A stretch of DNA of 64,000 bases from Desulfotruncus arcticus DSM 17038 (GCF_900113335.1 NZ_FOOX01000019.1:1-64000), one strand, 5' to 3'; numbered from the stretch's first letter, positions 1 to 9,120 are shown. Made by a program: numbers and translations. The notes: a model not told the origin generated them from the sequence alone.

Positions 1-145
1 AGCGCGAAGCCCCCCTCCAGATAAGGTTTCCCATGGAGTTAATCCAGTAAGACCCCTGGCAGACTACCAGGTAGATAGGCCGGGCGTGTAAGCACAGCAA
101 TGTGTTTAGCGGACCGGTACTAATAGGTCGAGGGCTTGACCTTAA
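1..145 (+). rRNA. rrl: 23S rRNA, 3' end (partial)
   Basis: The sequence matches the conserved 3' end of bacterial 23S rRNA, including the block GGACCGGTACTAATAGG at 111-127 and the closing GAGGGCTTGACC. The rest of the gene lies left of the window. The exact 3' end is uncertain by a few bases. Confidence 0.95.
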
Positions 146-229
146 ATAGGCGACAAGTAGACTACCTAATGCTTTAAAAAATCGCTGTGCATTTTTGAAG
201 GAATACCTTAAAAAGTGTATATATAAGTT

Positions 230-345
<116 letters not shown>

Positions 346-351
346 TAATTT

Positions 352-389
352 TAAAGAGCTCTTGGAGTTATATCCAAGGGCTCTTTTTG
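352..389 (+). terminator. rrn operon terminator
   Basis: An inverted repeat AAAGAGC/TCTTGGA pairs with TCCAAG/GGCTCTTTTT and ends in a T-run directly after 5S. The same hairpin follows the 5S remnant near 23.2 kb. Confidence 0.85.
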
Positions 390-465
390 TGCTGTGGTAG
401 TGCATGCTTACGAGGGCATATCAGCTGCGAGCTGGCAATGGGTTTATGTTTTTGCTGTGCTAAAC

Positions 466-511
466 TGTCCAGTGCACGTCAATCCGGACAGCACCGTCCG
501 GTAATCCGGAC
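466..511 (+). promoter_or_regulatory. Candidate upstream activator sites (TCCGGAC palindromes)
   Basis: Two adjacent imperfect palindromes are visible: TGTCCAG...TCCGGACA (466-490) and GTCCGGTAATCCGGAC (496-511). They lie about 155-200 bp upstream of a sigma-54 promoter, the usual distance for enhancer-binding-protein sites. Related half-sites recur near 10.15 kb and 11.8 kb upstream of other sigma-54 promoters. Assignment to the CBS-PAS-AAA+ regulators of this island is inferred. Between 390 and 665 nothing else was recognised. Confidence 0.5.
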
Positions 512-664
512 TGTACTACATATATGATTTTTGAAAAGATGCTTTTTAGGACACCCGTTTATAAAATAAAAACACTCAAAGTTTAACTGCTAAACCATGT
601 ACGAACAAGTATGTTACAGTGGTATATGATAAATGCGATTTTTGGGGTTGATATACAGCAGATA

Positions 665-680
665 TGGCATGCCCCTTGCT
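665..680 (+). promoter_or_regulatory. Sigma-54 promoter (-24/-12)
   Basis: TGGCAT-N5-TTGCT matches the RpoN consensus TGGCAY-N5-TTGCW at every conserved position. It ends 40 nt before the start codon of the amidohydrolase and would drive the 721-6638 gene set. Confidence 0.8.
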
Positions 681-720
681 AGGGTATGAAAAAGAATAAA
701 GTTATTAAAGGAGGATAAAT

Positions 721-1569
721 ATGACTAAAGTTATTGATTATTGGCACCAGCCATTTACCGCAGAACTCATGAAAAAAGCTTATATTGATGATCCTGAACA
801 GGGTCAGGTAGCTAAATGGTGGGGCCTGGATATTGCAGGCAGAACCCCGGAAGAATTCATTGCGGATATGGACAAGTATGGAGTAGATAAAGTGCTCATC
901 CCCACAGGTAAAATTAAGTCTTACATGAGACAAGTTATGCAATGGGATTTTAAAACCGAAGAAATCTATAATACCATCAAGGACTATCCTACAAGATTAT
1001 ACGGCCTCCATGGAATTAACCATGAAGAGAGAATGGATGGAGTGCGGGAACTGGAAAGGGCTGTAAAAGAATTCGGCTTTGTCGGCGCCCACCTGCACAC
1101 CTATGGTTTTGGCATACCTGTTAATGATAAAAGATACTTCCCCTTCTATGCCAAATGCGTAGAACTGGATGTTCCTGTGGTAATGCAAATCGGTCACTCT
1201 GCGGAAGCAATGCCCAGTGAAATGGGACGCCCCATACTGCTGGATGATATCGCCCTCTTCTTCCCGGAATTGAAGATAGTAGCAGCGCATACCGGTTGGC
1301 CGTGGTGTGAAGAACTAATCGCCATGTCCTGGAAACACCCGAATATTTACATTGGTACCACAGCCCATGGCCCCAAATACTGGGATAAAGGCCTGGTAAG
1401 CTATCTTAACACCAAACGGGGTATTGGTAAAGTAATGTTTGGCACAGACTTCCCCGTTCTTAATTGGCCAACCTGCTTAAAACAAATCGACGATCTGGGA
1501 CTGCGCCCGGAAGCAAAAGAGCAGTTATTATACGGAACTGCCAGCAAAGTCTTTAAGTTTACTGATTAA
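721..1569 (+). CDS. Amidohydrolase-2 family TIM-barrel protein
   Basis: The 282-aa protein resembles the amidohydrolase_2/ACMSD-like family of metal-dependent hydrolases and decarboxylases. Visible family motifs are HTGWPW near residue 190 and the C-terminal GTDFP near 241-245, whose Asp is normally catalytic. The N-terminal metal motif, normally DxHxH, reads DYWHQP here, so the HxH pair is missing; a metal-independent or altered-metal enzyme is possible. The ATG follows AAAGGAGG with good spacing. It is the first gene of a sigma-54-driven set with an enoyl-CoA hydratase, a BadH-like SDR and a CoA-transferase-like protein. It may therefore act on a cyclic or branched acyl-CoA or a lactone-like intermediate; this role is inferred. 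Confidence 0.85.
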   Translation: MTKVIDYWHQPFTAELMKKAYIDDPEQGQVAKWWGLDIAGRTPEEFIADMDKYGVDKVLIPTGKIKSYMRQVMQWDFKTEEIYNTIKDYPTRLYGLHGINHEERMDGVRELERAVKEFGFVGAHLHTYGFGIPVNDKRYFPFYAKCVELDVPVVMQIGHSAEAMPSEMGRPILLDDIALFFPELKIVAAHTGWPWCEELIAMSWKHPNIYIGTTAHGPKYWDKGLVSYLNTKRGIGKVMFGTDFPVLNWPTCLKQIDDLGLRPEAKEQLLYGTASKVFKFTD

Positions 1570-1600
1570 TTATTGTTTTTCAGATTTAGGAGGGCCATTT

Positions 1601-2392
1601 ATGAGTGCATTTCAATTATTAACTATAAACATAAAAGACCACATTGCCTGCGTCACTATGGATCGACCTCCAGTAAACGCCTTAAATAATGAATTGGCCA
1701 AAGAGTTGACGGCGGCATTTTTAGCCCTAAAAAACGACCCTGAAGTAAGAGCTGTTGTAATCACCAGTGCACGTAAAGTATTTGTAGCCGGCGCCGATAT
1801 CGCCATGATGAAAGGAATAACCGAAACCAAGGACCTGGGCGAGATGTTGGATTTTGACCGGCGGCTCCAATTTGCGAATTCAACCTTGGAAGACATGACC
1901 AAGCCAACCATTGCAGTAATAAATGGTCACGCCATGGGCGGTGGCACAGAGCTGGCGCTTGCCTGCGACTTTCGGTTTATAGCGGAAACAGCAACCATGG
2001 GCTTGCCGGAAATAAAACTTGGTTTACTGCCGGGCGCCGGAGGTATTCAAAGGATTGTTCGGCTAATTGGCAGAACGAAATCACTTCGTTTAATGCTGCA
2101 AGGAAACGCCCTTTCTGCCCAGGAAGCCTTAAGCCTGGGTTTGGTCGAAGAAATTTGCAGAGCGGAAAACTTAATGGATAGAGCCATGGAATTAGCACGG
2201 GACTTGGCCCGGCAGGCACCGGTAGCAGTTGCGGAAATTAAAAGGTGTGTAAACGCGGCTCAGGAAATGGAAAGAGACTCAAGTTTATTATGTGACGTGC
2301 GTGGATTAGGAGAGTTATTTGTTACACAAGACGCCAGTGAAGGTCTAAGGGCCTTTCTTGATAAACGGTCGCCAAAGTTCAAAGGCTTATAA
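1601..2392 (+). CDS. Enoyl-CoA hydratase/isomerase (crotonase) family
   Basis: The 263-aa protein is of typical crotonase length. It carries the oxyanion-hole region FVAGADIAMM (61-70), the GGGTELAL block with Glu117, and Glu137 in LPEIKLGLLPGAGG. These are the two acid residues of true 2-enoyl-CoA hydratases, so hydration of an enoyl-CoA is the likely reaction. The start has a TAGGAGG site. It lies 31 nt after the amidohydrolase and 17 nt before the BadH-like SDR. By analogy to the cyclohexanecarboxylate (Bad) pathway it could hydrate a cyclic enoyl-CoA as BadK does, but a linear substrate is equally possible. Confidence 0.92.
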   Translation: MSAFQLLTINIKDHIACVTMDRPPVNALNNELAKELTAAFLALKNDPEVRAVVITSARKVFVAGADIAMMKGITETKDLGEMLDFDRRLQFANSTLEDMTKPTIAVINGHAMGGGTELALACDFRFIAETATMGLPEIKLGLLPGAGGIQRIVRLIGRTKSLRLMLQGNALSAQEALSLGLVEEICRAENLMDRAMELARDLARQAPVAVAEIKRCVNAAQEMERDSSLLCDVRGLGELFVTQDASEGLRAFLDKRSPKFKGL

Positions 2393-2409
2393 CCAAAGGA
2401 GGAAAACAA

Positions 2410-3156
2410 ATGCGATTAGATGGTACCAATATCATCGTTACCGGGGCAGGTCAGGGTATTGGCAAGGCCATTGCTTTAAAACTTGCATCTTACGGCGCTG
2501 ATTTAAGTATAGCAGACAAAAACCCGGAAACCTTGCTGACAACCCGTGCAGAAATCGAACAGCTTGGCCGCAAATGTGTAGCGGTTCCTACAGATGTCAC
2601 GGATTTCGAATCAGTGACAGCGATGGTAAAAGAATTCCAGGAGAATCTGGGTCAGATCAGTGTATTAGTAAATACTGTGGGCTGGGATATCATTGAGCCC
2701 TTCTGGAAGAACTCACTGGAATACTGGGATAAAATAATCGACATTAACTATAAATCAGTAGTATATTGCTCACGTGCTGTACTTGACAGCATGATGGAAA
2801 ACAAGGCCGGAAAGATAATCAACATTGCCAGTGACGCCGGCAGAGGCGGCAGCAGCGGCGAAACTGTATACGCCGGTGCCAAAGGCGGAGTGATAGCCTT
2901 CACCAAGTCACTGGCCCGTGAAGTTGCCAAATTTAATATCAAAGTTAACTGTGTTTGCCCTGGTCCCACGGATACCCCATTGTACAGGGGACAACCGCAG
3001 AAAATCAGGGAGGCTTTGGAGAGGGCCATTCCGTTAAGACGAGTTGCTTCGCCTGATGATATTGCCGGGGCAGCGCTGTACTTTGCCTCAGACTTAGCAG
3101 ACTATGTTACAGGTCAGACTATAAGTGTGAGTGGCGGATTGACGATGTATGGCTAA
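2410..3156 (+). CDS. SDR dehydrogenase, BadH-like (2-hydroxyacyl-ring CoA dehydrogenase candidate)
   Basis: The 248-aa classical short-chain dehydrogenase has TGAGQGIG (11-18) for NAD(P) binding, Ser141 and the YxxxK pair Tyr154/Lys158. The usual NNAG is NTVG. Several stretches recall 2-hydroxycyclohexanecarboxyl-CoA dehydrogenase BadH: GWDII, NIASDAGR, GSSGETVYAG, CPGPTDTPL and the ending SGGLTMYG. The family oxidises beta-hydroxyacyl-CoA to ketoacyl-CoA, and BbsC/D of toluene degradation also belong here. It has a strong AAAGGAGG site and overlaps the next gene by 8 nt, implying translational coupling. Substrate identity is inferred only. Confidence 0.9.
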   Translation: MRLDGTNIIVTGAGQGIGKAIALKLASYGADLSIADKNPETLLTTRAEIEQLGRKCVAVPTDVTDFESVTAMVKEFQENLGQISVLVNTVGWDIIEPFWKNSLEYWDKIIDINYKSVVYCSRAVLDSMMENKAGKIINIASDAGRGGSSGETVYAGAKGGVIAFTKSLAREVAKFNIKVNCVCPGPTDTPLYRGQPQKIREALERAIPLRRVASPDDIAGAALYFASDLADYVTGQTISVSGGLTMYG

Positions 3157-4930
3157 AACCGAAGGTGGTGGTATAGTGTTAAATAGTCATTATGCCCGGA
3201 TACCTGAGGAAGAGGGGCACAATAAGATTATCCCTATAGAACAAGCTGTTAAAAAGTATATTAAGCCAGGTATGGATTTGCATTTTGTGTTTGCACATTC
3301 CAGGGCTCATGCAGTTGCTATGGAAATCGTACGCCAGTTTCAGCAGCAGCCAATGCACTTTACTCTAACAGGGGCCGGTATATTGGAATACGGAATTATG
3401 TTGACATGGGCCGGGCTCGTTGACAAGGTTGTTGCGGGTTTTATAGGGGATACCTACCCGGCGCCGGCGCCGAACCGTTTTCTTCAAAGAGCGATTAAAA
3501 ACGGACAAATAACCTATGAATGTTGGACTAATCTTACGCTAACCTTGGGGCTATTAGCCGGGGCACTGCATATACCCTATATCACTACCAAGTCTTTGCT
3601 CGGTAGTGGTTTGCTGCATGATAATCATGATTCCTTTAAGGTGATTACTGATCCTTTCTCGGGTAAGGAAACTGCAGTGGTACGCGCTTTAAACCCCGAC
3701 CTGGCCATTGTTCATGGGGTTGCGGCAGATGCTTATGGCAATACTGTAATTGGTCCTCCTTTTGGTGAAAATATGTGGGGAGCTTACGCTACCAGGCAGG
3801 GAGTTATCGTTACAGTAGAAAAAATTGTTTCCACATCTGAAATCCGTAAATTAAGTAATTATGTAAAAGTTCCCGGGCACTTGGTGAAAAGTGTATCCGT
3901 AGTTCCCTTTGGCGCTCATCCTCAGGGTATGTCTGTTGAAGGAATTCCTGCTTTGCAAGACTTTGGTTATAGTGAAGATTATGAAGCTCGCCGCCAGTTT
4001 AGGGCGGCAGCTTCAAGCCCGGAAAGTCTTGATGCTTGGATGCAGAAATGGGTGATAAATAATTCGCACGAATCTTATCTGGAAATGATTGGGGATAATA
4101 GGCTACAGAAATTACGCGACGCTGCAAAGAACAACGATATTTATGCTGCAGTTGAAATAACGGATATTGATAACGATCAACCTGTAACATCTAATGAATT
4201 GTTGATTATTAATGCTGCACGGGTTATTGGTGAAAAAATTGCTTCAGGAGCTTTTTCTTCTCTGTTAGCAGGTATCGGGTCAGCACATTTAGCCAGTTGG
4301 TTGGCGAAATATCTCGGTAAAGATGATTCAATGCCATGGGAACTGCTGACTGAAACTGGGTTTTATGGCTATTACCCCAGGTTGGGCGACTCATATATAT
4401 TTAATTATGCGAATATTCCTACTAGCAAAATGCAAACACATTTTGTTGATGTCCTAGGGTGCCTGGTCAGTAGTGAAGTTGGCCCATGCCTTGGTGTTCT
4501 GAGTGCGGCGCAAGTAGATAAGTATGGCAATATCAATTCCACCAAGATTCCAGAGAAAAACCTCTTTTTGACAAGCGGTGGAGGTTCGAATGATGTTGCT
4601 TCGGCCGCTGGTGAAGTAGTAATTGTAATTACACATTTACCGAAGCGTTTAGTTGACCAGGTATCTTTTGTTACAGCCAATGGTGACAAGATGCGGACAA
4701 TTGTTACTGATAGAGCTATCATGCGGCGAAATAGTGCCGGTGAGCCATTTACACTAGTGGGTTGTTTTGTCCCGGAGGACAAAAGCCTAGATACGGTTAT
4801 AAAAGAGGTGCAAAGCGGGTGCGGTTGGGATTTGGTCGTTAGTAATGATGTAATGGTATTGCCATTACCTTCCAAGGAGGAACTGATTTGTCTACGAGCC
4901 TTAGATCCGGAGGGGGATATAAGGAAATAA
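3149..4930 (+). CDS. Fused two-domain family I CoA-transferase-like protein
   Basis: The 593-aa protein has two halves resembling the alpha and beta subunits of glutaconate CoA-transferase. The N-half (about 25-300) has GIVHG-like segments (LAIVHGVAADAYGNT, GPPFGENMWGAYA). The C-half (about 350-570) has IGSAHLASWLAK and a TETGFYGY segment where the catalytic Glu of transferases would sit. The same fold includes the ring-cleaving hydrolase IpdAB of steroid degradation, so either CoA transfer or hydrolytic C-C cleavage is possible. Fusion of both halves in one chain is less usual than separate subunits. The ATG at 3149 overlaps the SDR; a GTG at 3176 in the same frame is an alternative start. 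Confidence 0.8.
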   Translation: MAKTEGGGIVLNSHYARIPEEEGHNKIIPIEQAVKKYIKPGMDLHFVFAHSRAHAVAMEIVRQFQQQPMHFTLTGAGILEYGIMLTWAGLVDKVVAGFIGDTYPAPAPNRFLQRAIKNGQITYECWTNLTLTLGLLAGALHIPYITTKSLLGSGLLHDNHDSFKVITDPFSGKETAVVRALNPDLAIVHGVAADAYGNTVIGPPFGENMWGAYATRQGVIVTVEKIVSTSEIRKLSNYVKVPGHLVKSVSVVPFGAHPQGMSVEGIPALQDFGYSEDYEARRQFRAAASSPESLDAWMQKWVINNSHESYLEMIGDNRLQKLRDAAKNNDIYAAVEITDIDNDQPVTSNELLIINAARVIGEKIASGAFSSLLAGIGSAHLASWLAKYLGKDDSMPWELLTETGFYGYYPRLGDSYIFNYANIPTSKMQTHFVDVLGCLVSSEVGPCLGVLSAAQVDKYGNINSTKIPEKNLFLTSGGGSNDVASAAGEVVIVITHLPKRLVDQVSFVTANGDKMRTIVTDRAIMRRNSAGEPFTLVGCFVPEDKSLDTVIKEVQSGCGWDLVVSNDVMVLPLPSKEELICLRALDPEGDIRK

Positions 4931-5067
4931 AATGTTTCCCTGGCCGTGTTGCAAGTTTGACATAGGAGCCCTCGATTTATAATGGGTCGGGTCATAAAAA
5001 AATTAAAACTAAAAGGTGCGCAAAAAGAGAAACCGATTGGGCGTGCCTTCTTAAAGGAGGGTATAAA

Positions 5068-6222
5068 ATGCCAAAGGACGTGGCCGTAATTGGAGTGGGG
5101 CAAAGTGCCTTTGTCCGCGGCTATCAGGGCTCTATCAGAGAGCTGGCTTTTGAAGCTTTCAGAGAGGCTATGCAGGATGCGGCAATGAGCGTTGCGGATA
5201 TCGGTGCTTCGGTAGTTTGCTCTGCCCCCGAATATGACAAACAGCGTAGCCCCTCAGGACTTATTGCTGAATATCTAGGTCTTAACCCGCAGCCAACATT
5301 TGTTATAGAAAACGTATGTTCATCAAGCACATCCGGCGTAAGGGTGGCTTATTCTCTGATAAAATCCGGGCTGCATGATGTCGTGGCGGTGATTGGCTTC
5401 CAAAAGATGTCCGAAATAACTTCGGCAGAATCACAGGAACGTATGGGCCGGGGAGCCGACATTATATGGGAATCACCCTTTGGCACCATGATGCCGGCAT
5501 ACTATGCCATGCATGCTAGAGCCCATTTTACTCAATATGGCAGTACGGAAAAGGATCTGGCCTTAATCAGGGTTAAATCGTCCAAATACGGCGTGCTTAA
5601 CAACAAGGCAGTTTACCGGAAAGAGGTAGCGCTGGAACAGGCCTTAGATGCAGGTGTGGTTTCCAGCCCTCTGAAAGTATTTGACTGCTGTGCTAATGCC
5701 GACGGTGCTTCCTGTGTGATTATGGCCAACGCGGATAAAGCCAAGGGAATATCCAATCAGCCGGTATGGGTAATGGGGTTAGGAGCTGCTACAGCACCGA
5801 TGAACCTTGCAGGCCGTGATGCACTAAGCGGCCTCAACTGTGCCCGGCTAGCTGCTCAGCAGGCGTACGAGATGGCCGGAGTGAGACCCCGGGATATTGA
5901 TGTTGCTGAAGTACACGACTGTTTTACCATAGCTGAGCTTATGGCTTATGAAAACCTTGGCTTTGCAGAGCCAGGTAAGGGAGTTGAACTGATCCGTAAC
6001 GGCGAAACATATATTGACGGCAAGATCCCGGTTAATGTGGATGGGGGGCTGCTTTCTAAAGGACATCCCATTGGTGCAACAGGGGGATCCCAGATACGGA
6101 CTATTGTTTTGCAACTCCGCGGGGAAGCTGGGGCTATCCAAGTCCCGGGAGCAGAGCTGGGATTGGTGCATAATATCGGTGGTGTTGGTATTTATGGTAA
6201 CGTTATTATCCTGGGGAGGTAG
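5068..6222 (+). CDS. Thiolase family protein (SCP-x/lipid-transfer type)
   Basis: The 384-aa thiolase has the nucleophile Cys84 in ENVCSSSTSG and the GHPIGATG histidine motif. The C-terminal CxG motif of ordinary thiolases is replaced by HNIGG, as in SCP-x-like thiolases and BbsB of anaerobic toluene degradation. Such enzymes usually need the DUF35 partner, which follows at once (6228). Thiolytic release of acetyl-CoA or a larger acyl-CoA in the last step of the pathway is the likely role. A strong AAAGGAGGG site precedes the ATG. The 137-nt gap before it holds no clear promoter, so it probably belongs to the same transcript. Confidence 0.92.
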   Translation: MPKDVAVIGVGQSAFVRGYQGSIRELAFEAFREAMQDAAMSVADIGASVVCSAPEYDKQRSPSGLIAEYLGLNPQPTFVIENVCSSSTSGVRVAYSLIKSGLHDVVAVIGFQKMSEITSAESQERMGRGADIIWESPFGTMMPAYYAMHARAHFTQYGSTEKDLALIRVKSSKYGVLNNKAVYRKEVALEQALDAGVVSSPLKVFDCCANADGASCVIMANADKAKGISNQPVWVMGLGAATAPMNLAGRDALSGLNCARLAAQQAYEMAGVRPRDIDVAEVHDCFTIAELMAYENLGFAEPGKGVELIRNGETYIDGKIPVNVDGGLLSKGHPIGATGGSQIRTIVLQLRGEAGAIQVPGAELGLVHNIGGVGIYGNVIILGR

Positions 6223-6227
6223 GAAAA

Positions 6228-6638
6228 ATGGGCTTTGAGCGGTTCGGTAGGAAAAGCTTTACTTCGCAGACCAAGGTAGCAGCATTTATTGACTATCTGG
6301 ATAAAGGCGAATTGCGGGCCACACAGTGCAAAAAATGTGTCCAAGTTTTTTTCCCGCCCCGGGCCGACTGTCCCCATTGCCTGGGCAGTGAAATGGACTG
6401 GGTGAAGATTGAAGGAACCGGGAATTTGATAAGTTTTACCAAGGTTAATTATGGTCCTGCCGGTTTTGAATCTGATGTGCCTTATATACTTGGCCTGGTA
6501 GATTACGGTGATATAAAAGCTTTTGGCAGGGTGGCAAGCAATGTGCAGGAGGAAGCCCTGAAAGTCGGCATGCTTATGAAAGCAATGGTTAATAAGCTGC
6601 CTGATGGGCAAATAATCTACGAGTTTTTGCCTGAATGA
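6228..6638 (+). CDS. DUF35 OB-fold/zinc-ribbon partner of thiolase
   Basis: The 136-aa protein has a rubredoxin-like zinc ribbon, CKKC...CPHC at about residues 34-56, followed by an OB-fold acyl-CoA binding domain containing GTGNLISFTKVNYGP. This is the standard DUF35 layout, as in BbsA. It sits 5 nt after the thiolase stop with GGGGAGG as ribosome site. The pair is expected to form a heteromeric thiolase. A terminator follows. Confidence 0.92.
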   Translation: MGFERFGRKSFTSQTKVAAFIDYLDKGELRATQCKKCVQVFFPPRADCPHCLGSEMDWVKIEGTGNLISFTKVNYGPAGFESDVPYILGLVDYGDIKAFGRVASNVQEEALKVGMLMKAMVNKLPDGQIIYEFLPE

Positions 6639-6692
6639 TAAAGTGAGTGTTCGGTGATAATACTTCATTCAAAGGAATATTTAATATGATCC

Positions 6693-6726
6693 AGCAGGGG
6701 GCCGTTCGGCCCCCGCTTGTTGTTAA
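6693..6726 (+). terminator. Rho-independent terminator
   Basis: A hairpin with stem GGGGGCC/GGCCCCC and tetraloop GTTC is followed by a T-rich tail. It closes the first catabolic operon. Confidence 0.7.
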
Positions 6727-6767
6727 TTATAAAAACTTAATTTTAATAACTACATGCTTCAGAGGAT

Positions 6768-6797
6768 TTGACACAATTTTGTCGAAATATTTATACT
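6768..6797 (+). promoter_or_regulatory. Sigma-A promoter of the regulator gene
   Basis: TTGACA (6768-6773) and TATACT (6792-6797) are separated by 18 nt. This suggests that the sigma-54 activator itself is made from a housekeeping promoter. Confidence 0.65.
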
Positions 6798-6898
6798 AAT
6801 TAGAAATTGGTTATTTACTAGCGAAGTTAAGTGTGGAGAAAACGATCACAATTAGGTAAATGATTAATTAACTCGGTATTCTAGGGGGGTAAAAACGT

Positions 6899-8995
6899 AT
6901 GCTACAGTTAAAAGAAATAATGAATACTTCAATTGCTACTATTTCCTCCTTACAAACAATAGGCGAGGCAATTAAGCTTTTTCGAAATAATAAGTTGAAT
7001 GCTATTTTTGTTGTTGATGATGATGGTATTTTAATTGGAATGCTGACACTTTCAAATTTGTTTGATGCTTTGTTACGAGGGCAAAACCTTGAAGATCCAA
7101 TTAAAGGTTGTTATATACCAAGGAATAAGGTGGTTTTTTTACCCCAAGATAAACAGTATTCAAATCTTTCACAAATACGGGACTGGTTAATGAACTCCAA
7201 GGTGAAGGAAACTCCTGTAATCAACAATGATGGCCGGCCAGTCGGTGTTGTTACTCAGGCAGATGTAATCAAAGCCTTTTTAAAGGAAATGCAGAAACTA
7301 TACGATCAAATTTACTCTATATTGAAGGTTGTTCCCACTGGAATTTTAGCAGTAAATGATGAAAATTTAATTACAGTATGCAACCAGTTCTCTGAAAATT
7401 TATTAGGTATACAATCCACTGAGGTCGTTGGGCAAGATCTAGGAATGATTATCCCGGAAATCAATTTGGACAGTAATAAACCACAAAAGATTAGACGTAA
7501 TGCCTCCAGCATCTTAGCTACTTCAAGCCCTGTTTCATTAAAACCTATTTGCGGACATATAGTAGTACTGTATGATGCAACTGAAATTGAGCGAATGGCG
7601 CAAGAGATTGAGAGTGTTAAAAGACTGCAAAGTACACTGGAAACTGTATTAAACACAGCTTATGAAGGGCTATTGGTTATAAATAATGATGGAAAAATAA
7701 TTCTTGCCAATCGTTCATTTGAGCAGCTAAGTAAAAAAAGTAGTCAAGACTTAATAGGCCAAAGGGCTTGTACGATAATAAAGCAGTTTGATTCTATTTC
7801 AAAAAATCAAAAAGATTATAAAATAGAAGAAATAAATGGACAATCGGCAGTTGTATCGTATATTCCGCTAAAGGGTGCACCGGAGGTGTCCGGAGGTGTC
7901 CTGCGTGTTATTTACCGGCATTTGGATCAGCTTCAAGATGTAATGAGGGAATTTGAGAAGCTTAAACATAGTCTGAGCTATTATAAAGACGAATTATTTA
8001 AACTAAATGGTACTCGTTATACGTTAGACTCAATTATTACTAAGCGAAACAGTGAAATGACCAAGGTCAAAAGAATAGCATCAAAAGCCGCAGAATGTTT
8101 ATCAAATGTTTTAATTATTGGTGAAAGTGGCACTGGTAAGGAATTATTTGCTCACGCTATCCACAATGCGAGTAGCCGGTGTAAAGAACCTTTTATCAAA
8201 GTAAACTGTGCAGCTATTCCCGCAGAGCTAGCAGAATCAGAGTTGTTTGGTTATGCACCCGGGGCTTTTACCGGAGCAGCAAGACAAGGAAAACCGGGCA
8301 AATTTGAATTGGCAAACGGCGGTACAATTTTCTTGGACGAAATTGGAGATATGCCTCTACAGCTGCAGAGTAAGCTTCTAAGAGTTATTCAGGATCGTGA
8401 AATCGAAATTGTTGGAGGAACCAATACCATACCGGTAGATATACGAATTATCGCTGCCACAAATAAGGACCTAAGGCTCCTTGTTTATCAAAAACTATTT
8501 CGTCAGGACTTGTTCTACCGAATAAATGTGATATATTTACCGATACCACCATTAAGGAAAAGAAAAGAAGACATAGAACCGCTAGTCAACAGTTTTTTGT
8601 CAAAGTATAACAGTATATTAAATAAAAACTTTAAAGGTATAACTCCTGATGTACTTGAAGCTTTTAAGCGTTACTCATGGCCCGGAAATATTAGGGAACT
8701 TCAAAATGCAATTGAAAGGGCCATAAGCTTGGGAGCAAACAGCTGGCTCACTTGGGCCGACTTCAGTGATGTCTTGGAACAAGAGCAAAATAACACTGAA
8801 AGTACGTTGGCTAAAGATAATAATAATATGGAGAAAACAATACTGAAAGAAAGCCTGCAGCAACAGGAATCTGAGTTAATTCGCTGGGCACTAACCGAAT
8901 GTGCCGGTAACAGAGCAAAGGCTGCTAAGCTGCTAGGTATAAGCCGATCCAGTTTCTATGAGAAAATCAAAAAACATGCTATTGAACTGGACTAG
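6899..8995 (+). CDS. Sigma-54-dependent enhancer-binding regulator, CBS-CBS-PAS-PAS-AAA+-Fis HTH
   Basis: This 698-aa activator starts with a tandem CBS module (about 4-130), then two PAS-like segments (about 135-205 and 240-300) and a linker coil. The AAA+ domain has Walker A GESGTGKE near 408, the sigma-54-contacting GAFTGA near 455 and Walker B IFLDEIGD near 478. A Fis-type helix-turn-helix ends the protein (KAAKLLGISRSSFYEK). CBS domains usually bind adenine nucleotides or acyl-CoA-like ligands, so energy state or pathway CoA esters could be the signal. It should open the -24/-12 promoters in this island. The gene is AT-rich compared with the pyr genes at the other end of the window. Confidence 0.95.
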   Translation: MLQLKEIMNTSIATISSLQTIGEAIKLFRNNKLNAIFVVDDDGILIGMLTLSNLFDALLRGQNLEDPIKGCYIPRNKVVFLPQDKQYSNLSQIRDWLMNSKVKETPVINNDGRPVGVVTQADVIKAFLKEMQKLYDQIYSILKVVPTGILAVNDENLITVCNQFSENLLGIQSTEVVGQDLGMIIPEINLDSNKPQKIRRNASSILATSSPVSLKPICGHIVVLYDATEIERMAQEIESVKRLQSTLETVLNTAYEGLLVINNDGKIILANRSFEQLSKKSSQDLIGQRACTIIKQFDSISKNQKDYKIEEINGQSAVVSYIPLKGAPEVSGGVLRVIYRHLDQLQDVMREFEKLKHSLSYYKDELFKLNGTRYTLDSIITKRNSEMTKVKRIASKAAECLSNVLIIGESGTGKELFAHAIHNASSRCKEPFIKVNCAAIPAELAESELFGYAPGAFTGAARQGKPGKFELANGGTIFLDEIGDMPLQLQSKLLRVIQDREIEIVGGTNTIPVDIRIIAATNKDLRLLVYQKLFRQDLFYRINVIYLPIPPLRKRKEDIEPLVNSFLSKYNSILNKNFKGITPDVLEAFKRYSWPGNIRELQNAIERAISLGANSWLTWADFSDVLEQEQNNTESTLAKDNNNMEKTILKESLQQQESELIRWALTECAGNRAKAAKLLGISRSSFYEKIKKHAIELD

Positions 8996-9030
8996 CCTTT
9001 TGAAACGCTAGATCGTCTTAAAAGGGGTTA

Positions 9031-9082
9031 ACCAATAGCCTAATCCCCTGTCAATGTACAGGCGCGGTTAGGCTATTTTTAT
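9031..9082 (+). terminator. Terminator after the regulator
   Basis: AATAGCCTAA pairs with TTAGGCTATT around an inner CCTGTCAATGTACAGG hairpin and is followed by a T-run. Confidence 0.75.
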
Positions 9083-9104
9083 AATTAGGAGCTGGTTTTT
9101 TAAG

Positions 9105-9120
9105 TGGTATGTTCTTTGCT
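9105..9120 (+). promoter_or_regulatory. Sigma-54 promoter
   Basis: TGGTAT-N5-TTGCT keeps the GG and GC dinucleotides and the spacing of the RpoN consensus, with one deviation (T for C). It lies 54 nt upstream of the 3-hydroxyacyl-CoA dehydrogenase start. Confidence 0.65.

Noticed and set aside
4981..5067. Small basic frame in the gap before the SCP-x thiolase
   Set aside because: It has no ribosome site and runs into the thiolase start out of frame.
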